Positions 17,596 through 29,464 are shown, counted from the first letter of the stretch. The stretch is 64,000 bases of DNA from CAVURS01 sp963834425 (GCA_963834425.1 CAWIBR010000013.1:1364001-1428000), one strand, 5' to 3'. Notes: generated by a model from the sequence alone, not told the origin. Translations and numbers: made by a program.

Positions 17596-17820
17596 GTGAG
17601 CTGGGCGGACTTGGTATGGGCCGTGGTGGCGCTGATCGCCGCACTCTGCGTCTACGCCGACGGTCGCCGATTGGGAGTTCAGTACGGCGGGCCTACTGGC
17701 CGCGATTCATCGATGGGCCGTGTGGGCTGGGCCGTCTTGACGTTCTTCGTTCCGGTCGTCTTCGTGCCGCTGTACCTGTGGCGAAGGCGGCGCTACCTGC
17801 ATCAGGTCGACGGCAGCTAG
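17596..17820 (+). CDS. Small two-helix membrane protein
   Basis: A 74-residue protein (GTG start) with two hydrophobic segments, LVWAVVALIAALCVYA near 6–21 and VGWAVLTFFVPVVFVPLYLW near 43–62. Basic RRRRYLHQ follows. The second half resembles small PLDc_N/phage-holin-like membrane proteins but there is no clear family. It is probably co-transcribed with the DUF5995 gene just upstream. Confidence 0.65.
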   Translation: MSWADLVWAVVALIAALCVYADGRRLGVQYGGPTGRDSSMGRVGWAVLTFFVPVVFVPLYLWRRRRYLHQVDGS

Positions 17821-17857
17821 GCCCCATCGCCCTCGTCGTACGACTGCCTCCCGTCTC

Positions 17858-19117
17858 TTACCCGGTGTCGCGGAGTTCGGGCTGGTTGAGGTGGTGGTTG
17901 CGGGTGAGCCAGCGTGCTGCGAGTTGGCGTAGGAGTTGTTCGAAGTGTTGGTCGTAGGCGTTGCCGATGTCGTCGTCGGTGCCGGGTGGTCGCCAGGGAT
18001 GTGGCCGTCCAGGAGGCGGCCTTGCCAGTGTTTGGCGTGGACGAAGCGGTGGTGTCGCCCGCAGAGCAGGGTGCCGTTGGCTTCGCTGGTCGGTCAGGAC
18101 GGGCACGATCTCGGCGTCGCAGGCCAGTTCTTGCACGGTCAGCGGGGAGACCGGCCAGCCGCCGGGTTCGCCGGTCTGCAGCTCACCGGGCGGGAGCCCG
18201 GCCAGGCCAGCCAGGCCAGCCAGGCCACCGGTCCTGGCTGGCTCGGGCGAGGACGGTTTCCAGTGGGGCGAGCAGCACCAGCCGGCAGTGGGCTCCGCCC
18301 CGGGTGGGTAGGGCGTTGGGTTGGCCGGCGCGGGCGGCCAGGGTGGTCTGGGCCAGGACTTTGAGGGCGTCGGCGGTCCGCTGCCGCCCGGTCCGCCCGT
18401 CCGGGGTCCCGTCGGCGGCGGGTTGGGGTTTGGCCAGGGGGTCCAGGACGGCGTGCAGGGCGGCTCCGGCCACCGGCGGCAGGTGTCCGCCCAGCAGCCA
18501 CATCCCGTTGGCCTCTTGGACCAGGTAGGCCTCCCGGGCCCGCTCCTGGGCGTCCTCGTCCTTGGCTAGCCGCCCGGGGCGTCGGGGTCGAGGCGGTACC
18601 GGACCCGCATCCCGGCCCGGCCCAGCTGGGCCGGGTCGACCCGGGCCGCGGTCGACCAGCAGGGCTGGGCCTCGCGCGGGTGGTCGTCGACCGGCTCCCG
18701 CTGGGCGGCCAGGGCGTGGATGGTGCGGGTGATCACCCCGGCGTGAGCGGCCGAACTCCCAGCCCCGAACGCCGCCGTGGGTGCCAGCCGGGTCGGTCAG
18801 TCCTGGGCCAGCCGGCCGGGCCGCGGCCTGGGCCGGGGTGACCGCGGCGTGCCGGCGAAACCACACCCCGGCGCTCTTGGCCCCCCGCTGACCGGGCACC
18901 CCCCGCCCGACCGCCTCGGCCAGGACCGCGACCTGCACCGCCTGCACCCGCGCCTCGGCCCGAGCCAGCAGCCCGACCGCCGTACCGAGCTCGATATCGG
19001 ACAGCTGCCACAACGGCACCGCCGCCACCCATCCAAGGCAGCCGCCAGCGCATCGAACGCATCATCGGCCACGCCGACCCCGTTCAACCTCGCCCCGCCC
19101 CGGTCCTCGAACTCCAC
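17858..19117 (-). pseudogene. Decayed DUF222/HNH endonuclease gene
   Basis: Fragments in several frames rebuild a DUF222–HNH protein, a multicopy actinobacterial family. The N-terminus (ATG 19117) reads VGVADDAFDALAAALDG, then PLWQLSDIELGTAVGLLARA after a shift. Next come GVWFRRHAAVTPAQAA and, later, EAYLVQEANGMWLLGGHLPP, followed by PLAKP. The end has CDAEIVPVLT joined almost directly to SEANGTLLCGRHHRFVHAKHW. In intact relatives about 50–60 residues, including the CxxPGC and HH motifs of the HNH nuclease, lie between these points, so the catalytic core is deleted. A 9-bp tandem repeat (GWP units) occurs near 18198–18232. This is true decay, unlike the single-base breaks elsewhere. Confidence 0.8.
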
Positions 19118-19337
19118 GATTCGAACCTAGAGGTCACCACCGACAAAACGACCCGAGATCCAGGCCCGGATGTGAAGGGCTCGTGAACGTCACCGTCCGC
19201 GAAACCCCATGCGCCCCAACGGTTTCTAGCCGACGAACGCGGCGGCGCCCTGAGCGCTAGTCTCCGCGCTGGACGCAAGGAGAACGCAGCGCCAGTGTCC
19301 GGCCCCTGACGCCATGGCACACATGGCGCCCGGCACC

Positions 19338-22325
<2,988 letters not shown>

Positions 22326-22394
22326 GGAGGCTCCCGGGGGACGGCCGACGGGTCACGCCGGCACGGCGCTGGCCTCCCCTATCTGTCGCCGTCA

Positions 22395-22497
22395 CCGGTT
22401 CCAGACTCGCCTCGTCCACACGGTCCTGTGTGCCTGAGAGCTTCCCGGGGAGTCTTGCCCCTTCGGCGCCCCGGTTGAGCGGGGCTCTCCCATGCGG
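22395..22497 (-). promoter_or_regulatory. Glycine riboswitch aptamer
   Basis: On the minus strand the leader of gcvP reads GGGAGAGCCCCGC, then GGGGCGCCGAAGGGGCAA, ACTCCCCGGGAAGCTCTCAG, CACAGGACCGTGTGGACGA and GAGTCTGGAACC. These are the conserved GGAGAG, CGCCGAAGGGGCAA, CTCTCAGGC, AGGACC and TCTGG elements of the glycine (gcvT) riboswitch, in the right order. It ends about 70 nt before the gcvP ATG. By established knowledge, glycine binding turns on glycine cleavage genes. I recognise one aptamer; a second is not evident. Confidence 0.9.
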
Positions 22498-22582
22498 AGT
22501 CGACAGCGCGCTAACGCTAACACTGGCCCGGCCCGGGCACCGCTTGGCGCGCGGCCGGATCGGGAGCCGGCCGGCCGAGGGT

Positions 22583-23179
22583 TCAGCTGATCTTGCGGGT
22601 GAGCCGGCGCTGGGCCAGCTCGTCGTCCGGGTGGGTGGTGTGACCCTCGTCGTCGACCCGCTCGCTGGGCAGCTGGGCCAGCTCGCCCTCGACCTCGCGC
22701 CAGACCCGGCCGACGGCGATGCCGAAGACGCCCTGGCCGCCCTGGACCAGGTCGATCACCTCGTCCGCGGACGTGCACTCGTAGACACTGGCGCCGTCGC
22801 TCATCAAGGTGATCTGGGCCAGGTCGTCGACCCCGCGCTCGCGCAGGTGCACCACTGCCGTGCGGATCTGCTGCAACGAGACGCCGGTGTCCAGCAGCCG
22901 CTTGACGACCTTCAGGACCAGGATGTCGCGGAAGCTGTAGAGCCGCTGCGTGCCGCTGCCGGTCGCCCCGCGGACCGAGGGCTCGACCAGGCCGGTGCGG
23001 GCCCAGTAGTCGAGCTGGCGGTAGGTGATCCCGGCCGCGCGACAGGCCGTCGGACCGCGGTAGCCCGTGTCCTCGGAGATGTCCGGCAGGTCGTCGGTGA
23101 ACAACAGACCCTGGGCCTGGGTAGGCACCGGGCGGCCAGGCCCACGGTCGGGGGTGGTGGCGTCGCCGGTTCCGCTCAC
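22583..23179 (-). CDS. MerR family regulator (Rv1830-like)
   Basis: A 198-residue MerR-type DNA-binding protein. The winged helix begins GYRGPTACRAAGITYRQLDYWARTGLVEP (residues about 39–68), then QRLYSFRDILVLKVVKRLLDTGVSLQQIR, matching the YRQLDYWARTGLV hallmark of the actinobacterial Rv1830 group. The C-terminal domain is not a metal-binding type. Its place between DUF151 and gcvP matches mycobacteria. The 230-nt gap upstream contains a CTCAAC/GTTGAG palindrome that may be an operator. Confidence 0.88.
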   Translation of the reverse strand: MSGTGDATTPDRGPGRPVPTQAQGLLFTDDLPDISEDTGYRGPTACRAAGITYRQLDYWARTGLVEPSVRGATGSGTQRLYSFRDILVLKVVKRLLDTGVSLQQIRTAVVHLRERGVDDLAQITLMSDGASVYECTSADEVIDLVQGGQGVFGIAVGRVWREVEGELAQLPSERVDDEGHTTHPDDELAQRRLTRKIS

Positions 23180-23370
23180 GCGAAGCTCCTCATGTCCTTC
23201 GCCCTCTGGGGGAAGTAGCCCACCGAACCGAGCCCGACCCGCACAGGGCGGACCACACCGGTGGAACTACAGCAAGGGCGTTCCTTGTGAAGGTATGGCG
23301 CACAGACCTCGCCGTCAACGACAACGTGAGGGTTGGGCCCGCGTGTCGCCCCGGGCGTCCAACGGCCATT

Positions 23371-23402
23371 CTCAACCCTAACCCTCAACTAAAGGTTGAG
23401 AG
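23371..23402. promoter_or_regulatory. CTCAACC/GGTTGAG palindromic operator candidate
   Basis: CTCAACC at 23371 and GGTTGAG at 23394 form inverted 7-bp arms, and an inner CTCAAC at 23385 pairs with the same right arm over a 5-nt spacer. The region is markedly AT-richer than its surroundings and lies upstream of the MerR gene, just after the DUF151 stop. Two MerR-type regulators are encoded next to it, so it is a plausible binding site (inference). Confidence 0.45.
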
Positions 23403-23409
23403 TTCGAGA

Positions 23410-23874
23410 TCACTCGTCGAAGTCGTCCGGAGAGATCTGGTCGAGGAACTCGCGGAACTTCTCCACCTCGTCCTCTTCCTCGCCGGCCACGGCCACTCCG
23501 GCCTCCTCGAGGACCTCCTCGCTGCCGACGATCCGGGTGCCCGTGCGCAGGGCCAACGCGATCGCGTCCGAGGACCGGGCGCTGACCTCGACGTTGCCGT
23601 CAAAGATCAGGTCGGCATAGAAGACGCCGTCGCGCAGGGCCACGATCCGGACCTCCTGGAGGGTGTGGTCCAGCGCGGTGAGCACGTCCTTGAACAGGTC
23701 GTGGGTCAGCGGCCGCGGCGGCACGACGCCCTTCTGCGCGTACGCGATGGCCGTGGCCTCCGCCGCCCCGATCCAGATCGGCAGGTAACGGTCGCCGTCC
23801 CGCTCGCGCAACAGCACGATCGGTTGGCTGCTCGGCATCTCCACCCGGACTCCGACCACATCCAGCTCGCGCAC
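23410..23874 (-). CDS. DUF151 bifunctional nuclease family protein
   Basis: A 154-residue protein of the BFN/DUF151 family. MRELDVVGVRVEMPSSQPIV starts the conserved domain, LPIWIGAAEATAIAYAQKGV is its signature, and RPLTHDLFKDVLTALDHTLQ and ARSSDAIALALRTGTRIV follow. The C-terminal acidic tail (EEEDEVEKFREFLDQI) is normal. Members are annotated as bifunctional nucleases from plant and bacterial work. The bacterial role is not settled. Orthologue of Rv1829 by position. Confidence 0.9.
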   Translation of the reverse strand: MRELDVVGVRVEMPSSQPIVLLRERDGDRYLPIWIGAAEATAIAYAQKGVVPPRPLTHDLFKDVLTALDHTLQEVRIVALRDGVFYADLIFDGNVEVSARSSDAIALALRTGTRIVGSEEVLEEAGVAVAGEEEDEVEKFREFLDQISPDDFDE

Positions 23875-23921
23875 GCCGTCAGCCTAGCCCGCGACCTTCG
23901 GGCCGCGACCGGCGCCGAGGG

Positions 23922-24698
23922 TCAACCGAGCCGGGGCCCGAGGCCGGCCTTGACCAGCGCGGCATGCAGGCGCACGCACAGCGCCGAGATCTCCCGGGCC
24001 GCCTCGCTGGCCCGGGCCTGGGCGTCGTCACCCCGGCCGCGCGAGAGTGGCGTCACGACTTGCTCGACCAGTCCGACCTCACGGTCGGCCGCGGTTCGGA
24101 ACGAGCGCAGGTGGCGCGGCTCGATCCCGTACGCCGCGAGCTCGGCCGAGGCGACGGCGATGGTCAGGGCCGTCTCGTCGAAGTACCCGGCGGCCCCGGC
24201 GGCACTGCCGGTGGCGGGAGTCAGCAGCCCGAAGGTCTCCAGCTGGACGACGTCGCGCTCGTCGAGTCCGGCCGCCACGGCCAGCTCGGCCCGGGTCATC
24301 CGCAGGCCCGAGCCGCGGCGTACGAAGGAGGAGGAGTCGGGGAGCCCGTCAGCCACGGAACGCGGCGCGCGGGGCCGCGCCGGACCGGGCTCGACCGTGC
24401 CCGGCGGCTCGAAGCCGCGATCGTAGGCGTCCAGCGCCTCGCGGATCACCCGCAGCGGCCAGAAGTGGTCGCGTTGCAGAGTCAGGATGTAGCGCAGCCG
24501 CTCGACGTCGTCCTGGCTGAACTTGCGATAGCCCGACGGGGTGCGGCCCGGCTCGACCAGGCCCTCCGCCTCCAGGTAGCGGATCTTGGAGATGCTGACG
24601 TCCGGGAAGTCCTGGCGGAGCTGGCTGAGCACCTCACCGATGCTGAGGTTTGCCGCGTTCGATGCCGGCGAGTTCCGGCGCGAGGCCGCCGATGTCAC
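23922..24698 (-). CDS. ftsR: MerR family regulator FtsR
   Basis: A 258-residue regulator. The N-terminal MerR domain reads LSIGEVLSQLRQDFPDVSIS, KIRYLEAEGLVEPGRTPSGYRKF and DDVERLRYILTLQRDHFWPL, which is the FtsR/Rv1828 signature. The C-terminal part is helical and contains AELAVAAGLDERDVVQLETF. In Corynebacterium the orthologue activates ftsZ and is needed for normal division. It overlaps garA by 4 nt, as in relatives. Confidence 0.88.
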   Translation of the reverse strand: MTSAASRRNSPASNAANLSIGEVLSQLRQDFPDVSISKIRYLEAEGLVEPGRTPSGYRKFSQDDVERLRYILTLQRDHFWPLRVIREALDAYDRGFEPPGTVEPGPARPRAPRSVADGLPDSSSFVRRGSGLRMTRAELAVAAGLDERDVVQLETFGLLTPATGSAAGAAGYFDETALTIAVASAELAAYGIEPRHLRSFRTAADREVGLVEQVVTPLSRGRGDDAQARASEAAREISALCVRLHAALVKAGLGPRLG

Positions 24699-25204
24699 GT
24701 GCCGCCGCTCCCCGAGTCGGACTGCTGGAAGAGGAACCGGAACTTGCCGACCTGGACCTCGTCGCCTGAATGCAGCACGACCTCGCCGTCGATCCGCTCA
24801 CGTCCGACGTACGTGCCGTTGAGGCTGCCGACGTCGCGCACCGAGAAGACCTGACCGGCGCGGAGGAACTCCGCGTGCTTGCGGGAGACCGTGACGTCGT
24901 CCAGGAAGATGTCGTTGCCCGGGCTCCGGCCGACCGTCGTCACCGCGGCGTCCAGCAGGAACCGCGCCCCGGACGTGGGGCCACGCTGGACGAGGAGCAG
25001 TGCGCTGCCCTGCTGGAGAGCCTCGACCGTCGCCTGGTCGGCGGCGGTCAGCCCCGGCTCGGCCTCGCCGCCGGTCTCGAACTCACGGCTGGTGTCAGCC
25101 GCGGTGTCCTGGGTCGGGTCCGCCCGCGGCGTCGGAGGGCGACCATCCCCGTCCGGAGCGCCGTCGGGAAAGACGATGTGCGTCTCGTCGTTCGATGGCG
25201 CCAT
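24695..25204 (-). CDS. garA: FHA-domain protein, GarA/OdhI-like
   Basis: A 169-residue protein whose C-terminal FHA domain (VGRSPGNDIFLDDVTVSRKH about 91–110, VGSLNGTYVGRERID about 126–140) is nearly identical in pattern to GarA/OdhI. Those proteins inhibit 2-oxoglutarate dehydrogenase and control glutamate metabolism under Ser/Thr kinase control. The classic phospho-motif ETTSVFRAD is not present. Only ETHIVFPDG near residue 7 could correspond, with a single Thr. Context (gcvH upstream, ftsR downstream) is that of garA. Confidence 0.88.
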   Translation of the reverse strand: MAPSNDETHIVFPDGAPDGDGRPPTPRADPTQDTAADTSREFETGGEAEPGLTAADQATVEALQQGSALLLVQRGPTSGARFLLDAAVTTVGRSPGNDIFLDDVTVSRKHAEFLRAGQVFSVRDVGSLNGTYVGRERIDGEVVLHSGDEVQVGKFRFLFQQSDSGSGGT

Positions 25205-25281
25205 CTGTCCCTCCCCACATCGCGAGAAAGCAGTAACGGTAACCCGTCGACGCGGTCCCGCGCCGCCGAGTCGAGCAGGAG

Positions 25282-25686
25282 TCAGCCGATCTGATCGCGG
25301 TAGGCCGCCACATCCAGCAACCCGGCGACTGCGTCGGCGTCGGCCGGGCGCAGCTCGAACAGCCAGCCTTCCCCGTAGGGATCGGTGTTGACCAGCTCCG
25401 GTGTCGCGTCCAACCCGTCGTTGCGGGCGGTCACCTCGCCCGAGAGCGGTGCGAAGAGGTCGCTCACGCTCTTGGTCGACTCGACCTCACCACAGGAGTC
25501 CCCAGCCGTCACGGCGGCCCCCACCTCGGGCAGGGTCACGTAGACCACGTCGCCCAACGCGTCCTGCGCGTAGTCGGTGATCCCGATCCGCACCACGTCG
25601 CCGGCCGCCCCAGCCGAACCTCCAGCCCGCACCCACTCGTGCTCTGCCGTGTAGTGCAGGTCCTCGGGGTAGTCCAGGGAGCTCAT
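25282..25686 (-). CDS. gcvH: Glycine cleavage system H protein
   Basis: A 134-residue lipoyl carrier that shuttles the aminomethyl group between GcvP and GcvT. LHYTAEHEWVRA begins the domain, IGITDYAQDALGDVVYVTLP follows, and the lipoylated Lys is in GEVESTKSVSD (Lys72). The start at 25686 is preceded by AAGGAC at a good distance; the longer in-frame extension is not needed. Alone among neighbours in lacking an overlap. Confidence 0.96.
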   Translation of the reverse strand: MSSLDYPEDLHYTAEHEWVRAGGSAGAAGDVVRIGITDYAQDALGDVVYVTLPEVGAAVTAGDSCGEVESTKSVSDLFAPLSGEVTARNDGLDATPELVNTDPYGEGWLFELRPADADAVAGLLDVAAYRDQIG

Positions 25687-25711
25687 GGCCGGTGTCCTTC
25701 TGCAGTAGTGG

Positions 25712-26525
25712 TCAGCCGCCCGACGACCCGGAGGGGGTCGGCGCCGGGCGAGCGTAACGAGGCGCCGAAACGGCGTGCAAGGCCGTGATCTGCACCTGTT
25801 GCTCGCTGGTGACGTTCCCATCTGCGCCCTGACCTTGCAAGGTCTCCAGGACGCCGCCGGGGATGTTCAGGGCTGCCTGCAACGTCTGCGGGTCACCGAT
25901 GGCCAGCACGATGTACGGCGCGTGGAGCAGCGTGCCGTCGACGGCGATCCCGGCGGGGCTGCTTCCGGTGCCGTCGACGAACGACGTGCTGGCCACCACC
26001 CGCACGGTGCCGATCTGGATCGCCTCGGCCCCGGCGTCGCGCAGCTCCTCGACCGTGTCCAGAACCGTCGCAGCGGAGACCTTGCCTCCCGGGTCGGTGA
26101 TGATCAGCCGGATGCCTGGGCCGGTTGCCGGCTTGGTCCCCGTCAGGATGCCGAGGGTGTCCAGCCGCGACTGCGCCGCCTGCAGGGCGGCCTGAGAGCT
26201 GTTCGAGCCGGACTGCAGCTTCTGCTGGGTGGCCTGGAGCTGACGCGCCTCGTCCTCCAGCCGGGTCTCCCGCTGGTTCACGTCGTCCAGGACGTTGACC
26301 AGATCGTCCTGACGCAAGGCGGACAGGCCGGTCTGCTGGGTCTGCCGGACCTGGGTCACGACCGCGAAGCCGAGGAGCAGCGTCAGCACTGCGGCCAACG
26401 CCTGGGCTCGCGTCGCCCGCGGGCGCCCGGAGCGCCAGAGCCGCGCCCCACGCCGAGCGGGTGGTCGGCGCCACCGGTTCGGCCAGATGGCTCCCGGGGT
26501 GGCTTGTGGGCTGGTTTTCGCTCAT
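25712..26525 (-). CDS. DUF881 family membrane protein, one frame break
   Basis: The ATG at 26525 begins MSENQPTSHPGSHLAEPVAP, then after one surplus C near 26454 the frame continues ARRGARLWRSG and the membrane helix VLTLLLGFAVVTQV. A coiled-coil stretch follows (LDDVNQRETRLEDEARQLQ), then the DUF881 domain with GPGIRLIITDPGG, LRDAGAEAIQIGTVRVVAST and the typical LHAPYIVLAIGDPQTL. Total 814 nt. DUF881 proteins are extracytoplasmic relatives of division-linked proteins; exact role unknown. Part of pgsA–DUF881–Sbp–DUF881. Confidence 0.85.
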
Positions 26526-26532
26526 CGCCGCC

Positions 26533-26865
26533 TCATGCCCGGAAGAGGTGCCGGCGGATCGCGGCGACGTTGGAGAAGATCCGGATCCCGAGCACGACGA
26601 CCACCCCGGTCGAGAGCTGCGAGCCGACGCCGAGCTGGTCCCCGAGGTAGACGATGAGCGCGGCCACCACGACGTTGGACAGGAAGGACACGACGAAGAC
26701 CTTGTCGTTGAAGATCCCGTCCAGGATCGCGCGCACTCCGCCGAAGACCGCGTCGAGTGCCGCCACCACGGCGATCGGCAGGTAGGGCTGCAACCAGAGC
26801 GGCACGGTCGGGTGCAGCAGCAGCCCGGCCACGATGCCGATGACAAGTCCGAATGCAGCGATCAC
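26533..26865 (-). CDS. sbp: Small basic family protein (DUF1290/Sbp)
   Basis: A 110-residue three-helix membrane protein matching the small basic protein family: MIAAFGLVIGIVAGLLLHPT, PYLPIAVVAALDAVFGGVRA, then VVSFLSNVVVAALIVYLGDQ and VLGIRIFSNVAAIRRHLF. In Firmicutes it is encoded beside ftsZ; in actinobacteria it sits between two DUF881 genes, as here. Function is unproven, probably envelope or division related. It overlaps the upstream DUF881 gene by 4 nt. Confidence 0.9.
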   Translation of the reverse strand: MIAAFGLVIGIVAGLLLHPTVPLWLQPYLPIAVVAALDAVFGGVRAILDGIFNDKVFVVSFLSNVVVAALIVYLGDQLGVGSQLSTGVVVVLGIRIFSNVAAIRRHLFRA

Positions 26866-27782
26866 GAGTGCTTCTCCGAGGTGGGGCTGGCGGTGGATCT
26901 AGGGGTGGATCTAGCGGTGGCTCGGGGGGACGGCACCGTCGCACTGTGCAGGGTCAGGCCGCTGGAGGCGGGCAGCGACATCGCCTTCACGTCGTCGATC
27001 TCGCTGGGGATCTGGAAGTTGTCGGACAGGGAGCGCAGATAGCGCCCGCCGGTGCCGTTGGCGAAGAGCGCCTGCATCGGGTCTGCGTCACCGATGGCGC
27101 TGATGACGTACGGCGGGGACAGCGGCCGGAAGTTGACCAGGATCGCCTCGCCGGCCGACCGGATCGCCGACAGCTCGGTCAGGCGCTGGCCGTTGATGCT
27201 GATCGCCTCGGCGCCGGAGGCCCAGAGGCCGTTGACGACCGTCTGCAGGTCGCGGTCCTGCACCCGACCCTGTTCGGCAGCCGACTGGTCCCTGGGATTG
27301 GCGCCCGCAGAAGCCGCAGAGCCGGGAGCATCGTTGACGGTGATCCGCAGTCCGGGGCCTTGCACGGCCAGCGAGCCCGAGATCAGACCGAGCAGCTGGA
27401 TCTGGTCGGCGATCTGCCCCCGGGCTTGCAGACGCAGCAGACCGGCCTGGGCCCGGTCGTTGGCAACCCGAAGGGCGTTGTTGGAGCTCTGTAGCTTGTC
27501 GGCGGCACTCGTCTCGGACCGGATGTGTTGCAGCAGAGCCTGTTTCGCGTTCGACTGGCCGGTCGAGGGCGCGCGCAGCGAGAGCACCGCCGCTGCGGTG
27601 AGCAACCCGACCAAGGCCAGGACGAGCATCATCACGACGCCGGTCACGCGTGACGGTGGCGTCGCGTCGCCCCCCTGGGCCCGCCGCCGCTCAGCGACGG
27701 CGGCGTAGTCCGGATCGAGCGGATGCTGCACCAGCTCGGTGAGCAAGCTCATCGAGGCGTCCAGACGTGGTGGGGAGCTCAC
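26862..27782 (-). CDS. DUF881 family membrane protein
   Basis: A 306-residue protein. Residues 1–60 are cytoplasmic (LTELVQHPLDPDYAAVAERR), one helix follows (VTGVVMMLVLALVGLLTAAA), then a coiled coil and the DUF881 domain (GPGLRITVNDAPG, LWASGAEAISINGQRLT, PYVISAIGD). The tail is Ser/Thr/Pro-rich. Start is the GTG at 27782, which overlaps the pgsA stop (GTGA). Paralogue of the neighbouring DUF881 gene and intact. Confidence 0.9.
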   Translation of the reverse strand: MSSPPRLDASMSLLTELVQHPLDPDYAAVAERRRAQGGDATPPSRVTGVVMMLVLALVGLLTAAAVLSLRAPSTGQSNAKQALLQHIRSETSAADKLQSSNNALRVANDRAQAGLLRLQARGQIADQIQLLGLISGSLAVQGPGLRITVNDAPGSAASAGANPRDQSAAEQGRVQDRDLQTVVNGLWASGAEAISINGQRLTELSAIRSAGEAILVNFRPLSPPYVISAIGDADPMQALFANGTGGRYLRSLSDNFQIPSEIDDVKAMSLPASSGLTLHSATVPSPRATARSTPRSTASPTSEKHS

Positions 27783-28372
27783 CCGGCCGCCCGAGCCAGC
27801 CGGGGCCGAGAGCGCAGGACCTGGCGGGTCTGCACGGCATAGAGCACGCCGGCCGCCCAGTAGAGCGCCGTACCCCACCCGGTGAAGGCCCAGCCGATCG
27901 GCTGGGCCAGGTCGCCGATCCAGCTGTCGAACTGGCCCAGCAGCAACAAGGGGAAGGCGTAGAGCAGGCAGAAGGTCGCGGCCTTGCCGATGAAATGGAC
28001 GGGCAGCGCGGAGTAGCCGCGACTGCGCAGGGCAGGCAGCAGGGCGGCGATGAAGACCTCACGGCTCAACAGGACCACGACCAGCCACCAGGGCACGACG
28101 TCGCGGATGGCCAGGCCGAGCAGCGTGGCCAGGATGTAGAGGCGGTCGGCCGCGGGATCGAGCAACTTGCCCAGCGGGGAGATCTGGCCGTACCGACGGG
28201 CGATCTTGCCGTCCAGATAGTCGGTGAAACCGGAGACCATGAGCAGCACCAGGGCCCAGCCGTCGTGGTGGGTCAGGATCAGCCAGAGGAAGAACGGCAC
28301 CCCCAGCAGCCTCAGCGCGGACAGTGCATTGGGCACGGTCAGCACGCGGTCGGTCGTCCCGTCCTGACTCAT
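27779..28372 (-). CDS. pgsA: CDP-alcohol phosphatidyltransferase (PgsA-like)
   Basis: A 197-residue membrane enzyme that transfers a phosphatidyl group from CDP-diacylglycerol to an alcohol, probably glycerol 3-phosphate. The catalytic CAP motif is complete: SGFTDYLDGKIARRY followed by PLGKLLDPAADR (D..DG..AR........G...D...D). About five to six hydrophobic helices follow. First gene of the cluster; its homologue in mycobacteria is PgsA2. Acceptor specificity is inferred from position. Confidence 0.9.
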   Translation of the reverse strand: MSQDGTTDRVLTVPNALSALRLLGVPFFLWLILTHHDGWALVLLMVSGFTDYLDGKIARRYGQISPLGKLLDPAADRLYILATLLGLAIRDVVPWWLVVVLLSREVFIAALLPALRSRGYSALPVHFIGKAATFCLLYAFPLLLLGQFDSWIGDLAQPIGWAFTGWGTALYWAAGVLYAVQTRQVLRSRPRLARAAG

Positions 28373-28466
28373 ACCCGCCTCAAACGCTCCCGCCCGGCCG
28401 ACTTCTCACCCGATCGCCACAGCCGGACCCCTGTCCGCCCGCCTCGCTCATGCGAGCCTAAGGGAC

Positions 28467-29463
28467 ATGCGCCGCTCTCCCGCCGACCCGCGCGGGGTGG
28501 CGCTGTCGGTCGTCGCACTGCTCCTGGTCGGGGCTGGGCTCGTCGCTTGTGCCGCACCGAGTGCGGGGCGCAGTGCCGCAGTCCTCGGCGACGGCGGCCG
28601 CGGCCGACCCGATCTACACCGCCACTGGTGGCCCGCCCGTGCTGACCAGCCTGTACTCCAAGGTCATGATCATCGCCGAGGAGAACGAGGAAGACTCGGC
28701 GGTGATCGGCTCGCGCAACGCGCCGTACCTCACGGCCCTGGCGCACAGCTACGGCAACGCCACCAACATGCAGGCCGGCTATCCGGTCAGCTGCCCCTCG
28801 CTCGCGGCGTACATCATCATCACGAGCGGCGACCGGCAAGGGATCTGCGACGACGACCCACCGTCGACGCATCAATTGTCGGGTAACAACATCTTCGAGC
28901 AGGTGGCCGGAGCCGGACTGCAGTGGCGGGAGTACGCCGAGTCGATGACCTCGAACTGCCAGGCATCGGACGGCGCGGGGTCCATCTATCTGGTGCGTCA
29001 CGTGCCGCCGCCCTACTACTCCAGCGAGGCGTCCCGCTGTGCCGCGTGGGACGTCCCGATGGGCACGACGACGTCGGGGGCGCTCCACGATGCGCTCGCG
29101 AGTGGTCTGCCGGACTACTCCTTCGTCACTCCGAACGCCTGCGACGAGATGCACGGGGCGCCGAGCTGCACCACCGACCTGGTCAAGCGCGGCGACGACT
29201 GGCTGGCCCGCTGGATGCCGCAGATCGTCGCGTCGCCGGACTTCCGGGCCTCCCGGCTCGTCGTGATCATCACGTGGGACGAGGGCTCGGCCACCAGCAA
29301 CCACATCCCCACCCTGGTCGTCGCTCGGACCGTCCGAGGGGTCGCGACCTCCGCCGCCCTGACCCACTGCTCGACGCTGCGTGCCAGCGAGGAGGTCCTC
29401 GGGCTGCCACTGCTGGGTTGCGCCGCCACGGCTGTCTCGCTCCGGAGGGCGTTCGACTTCTGA
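28467..29463 (+). CDS. Secreted phosphoesterase (PF04185-like), one frame break
   Basis: The signal comes from ATG 28467 (GVALSVVALLLVGAGLVACA, with a possible lipobox LVAC). One surplus base near 28570–28600 puts the rest in another frame. The mature part has LTSLYSKVMIIAEENEEDSA (the metal site of the phospholipase C/acid phosphatase family normally reads VxVxxENxxF), SGNNIFEQV, FVTPNACDEMHG and VVIITWDEGS. These match the phosphoesterase family that includes bacterial phospholipase C and AcpA. Substrate unknown. It is divergent from pgsA. Total length 997 nt. Confidence 0.78.
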
Positions 29464-29464
29464 C

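Noticed and set aside
19118..19337. 220-nt gap between the DUF222 remnant and gcvP
   Set aside because: No ribosome site with a credible reading frame and no clear hairpin; left unannotated.
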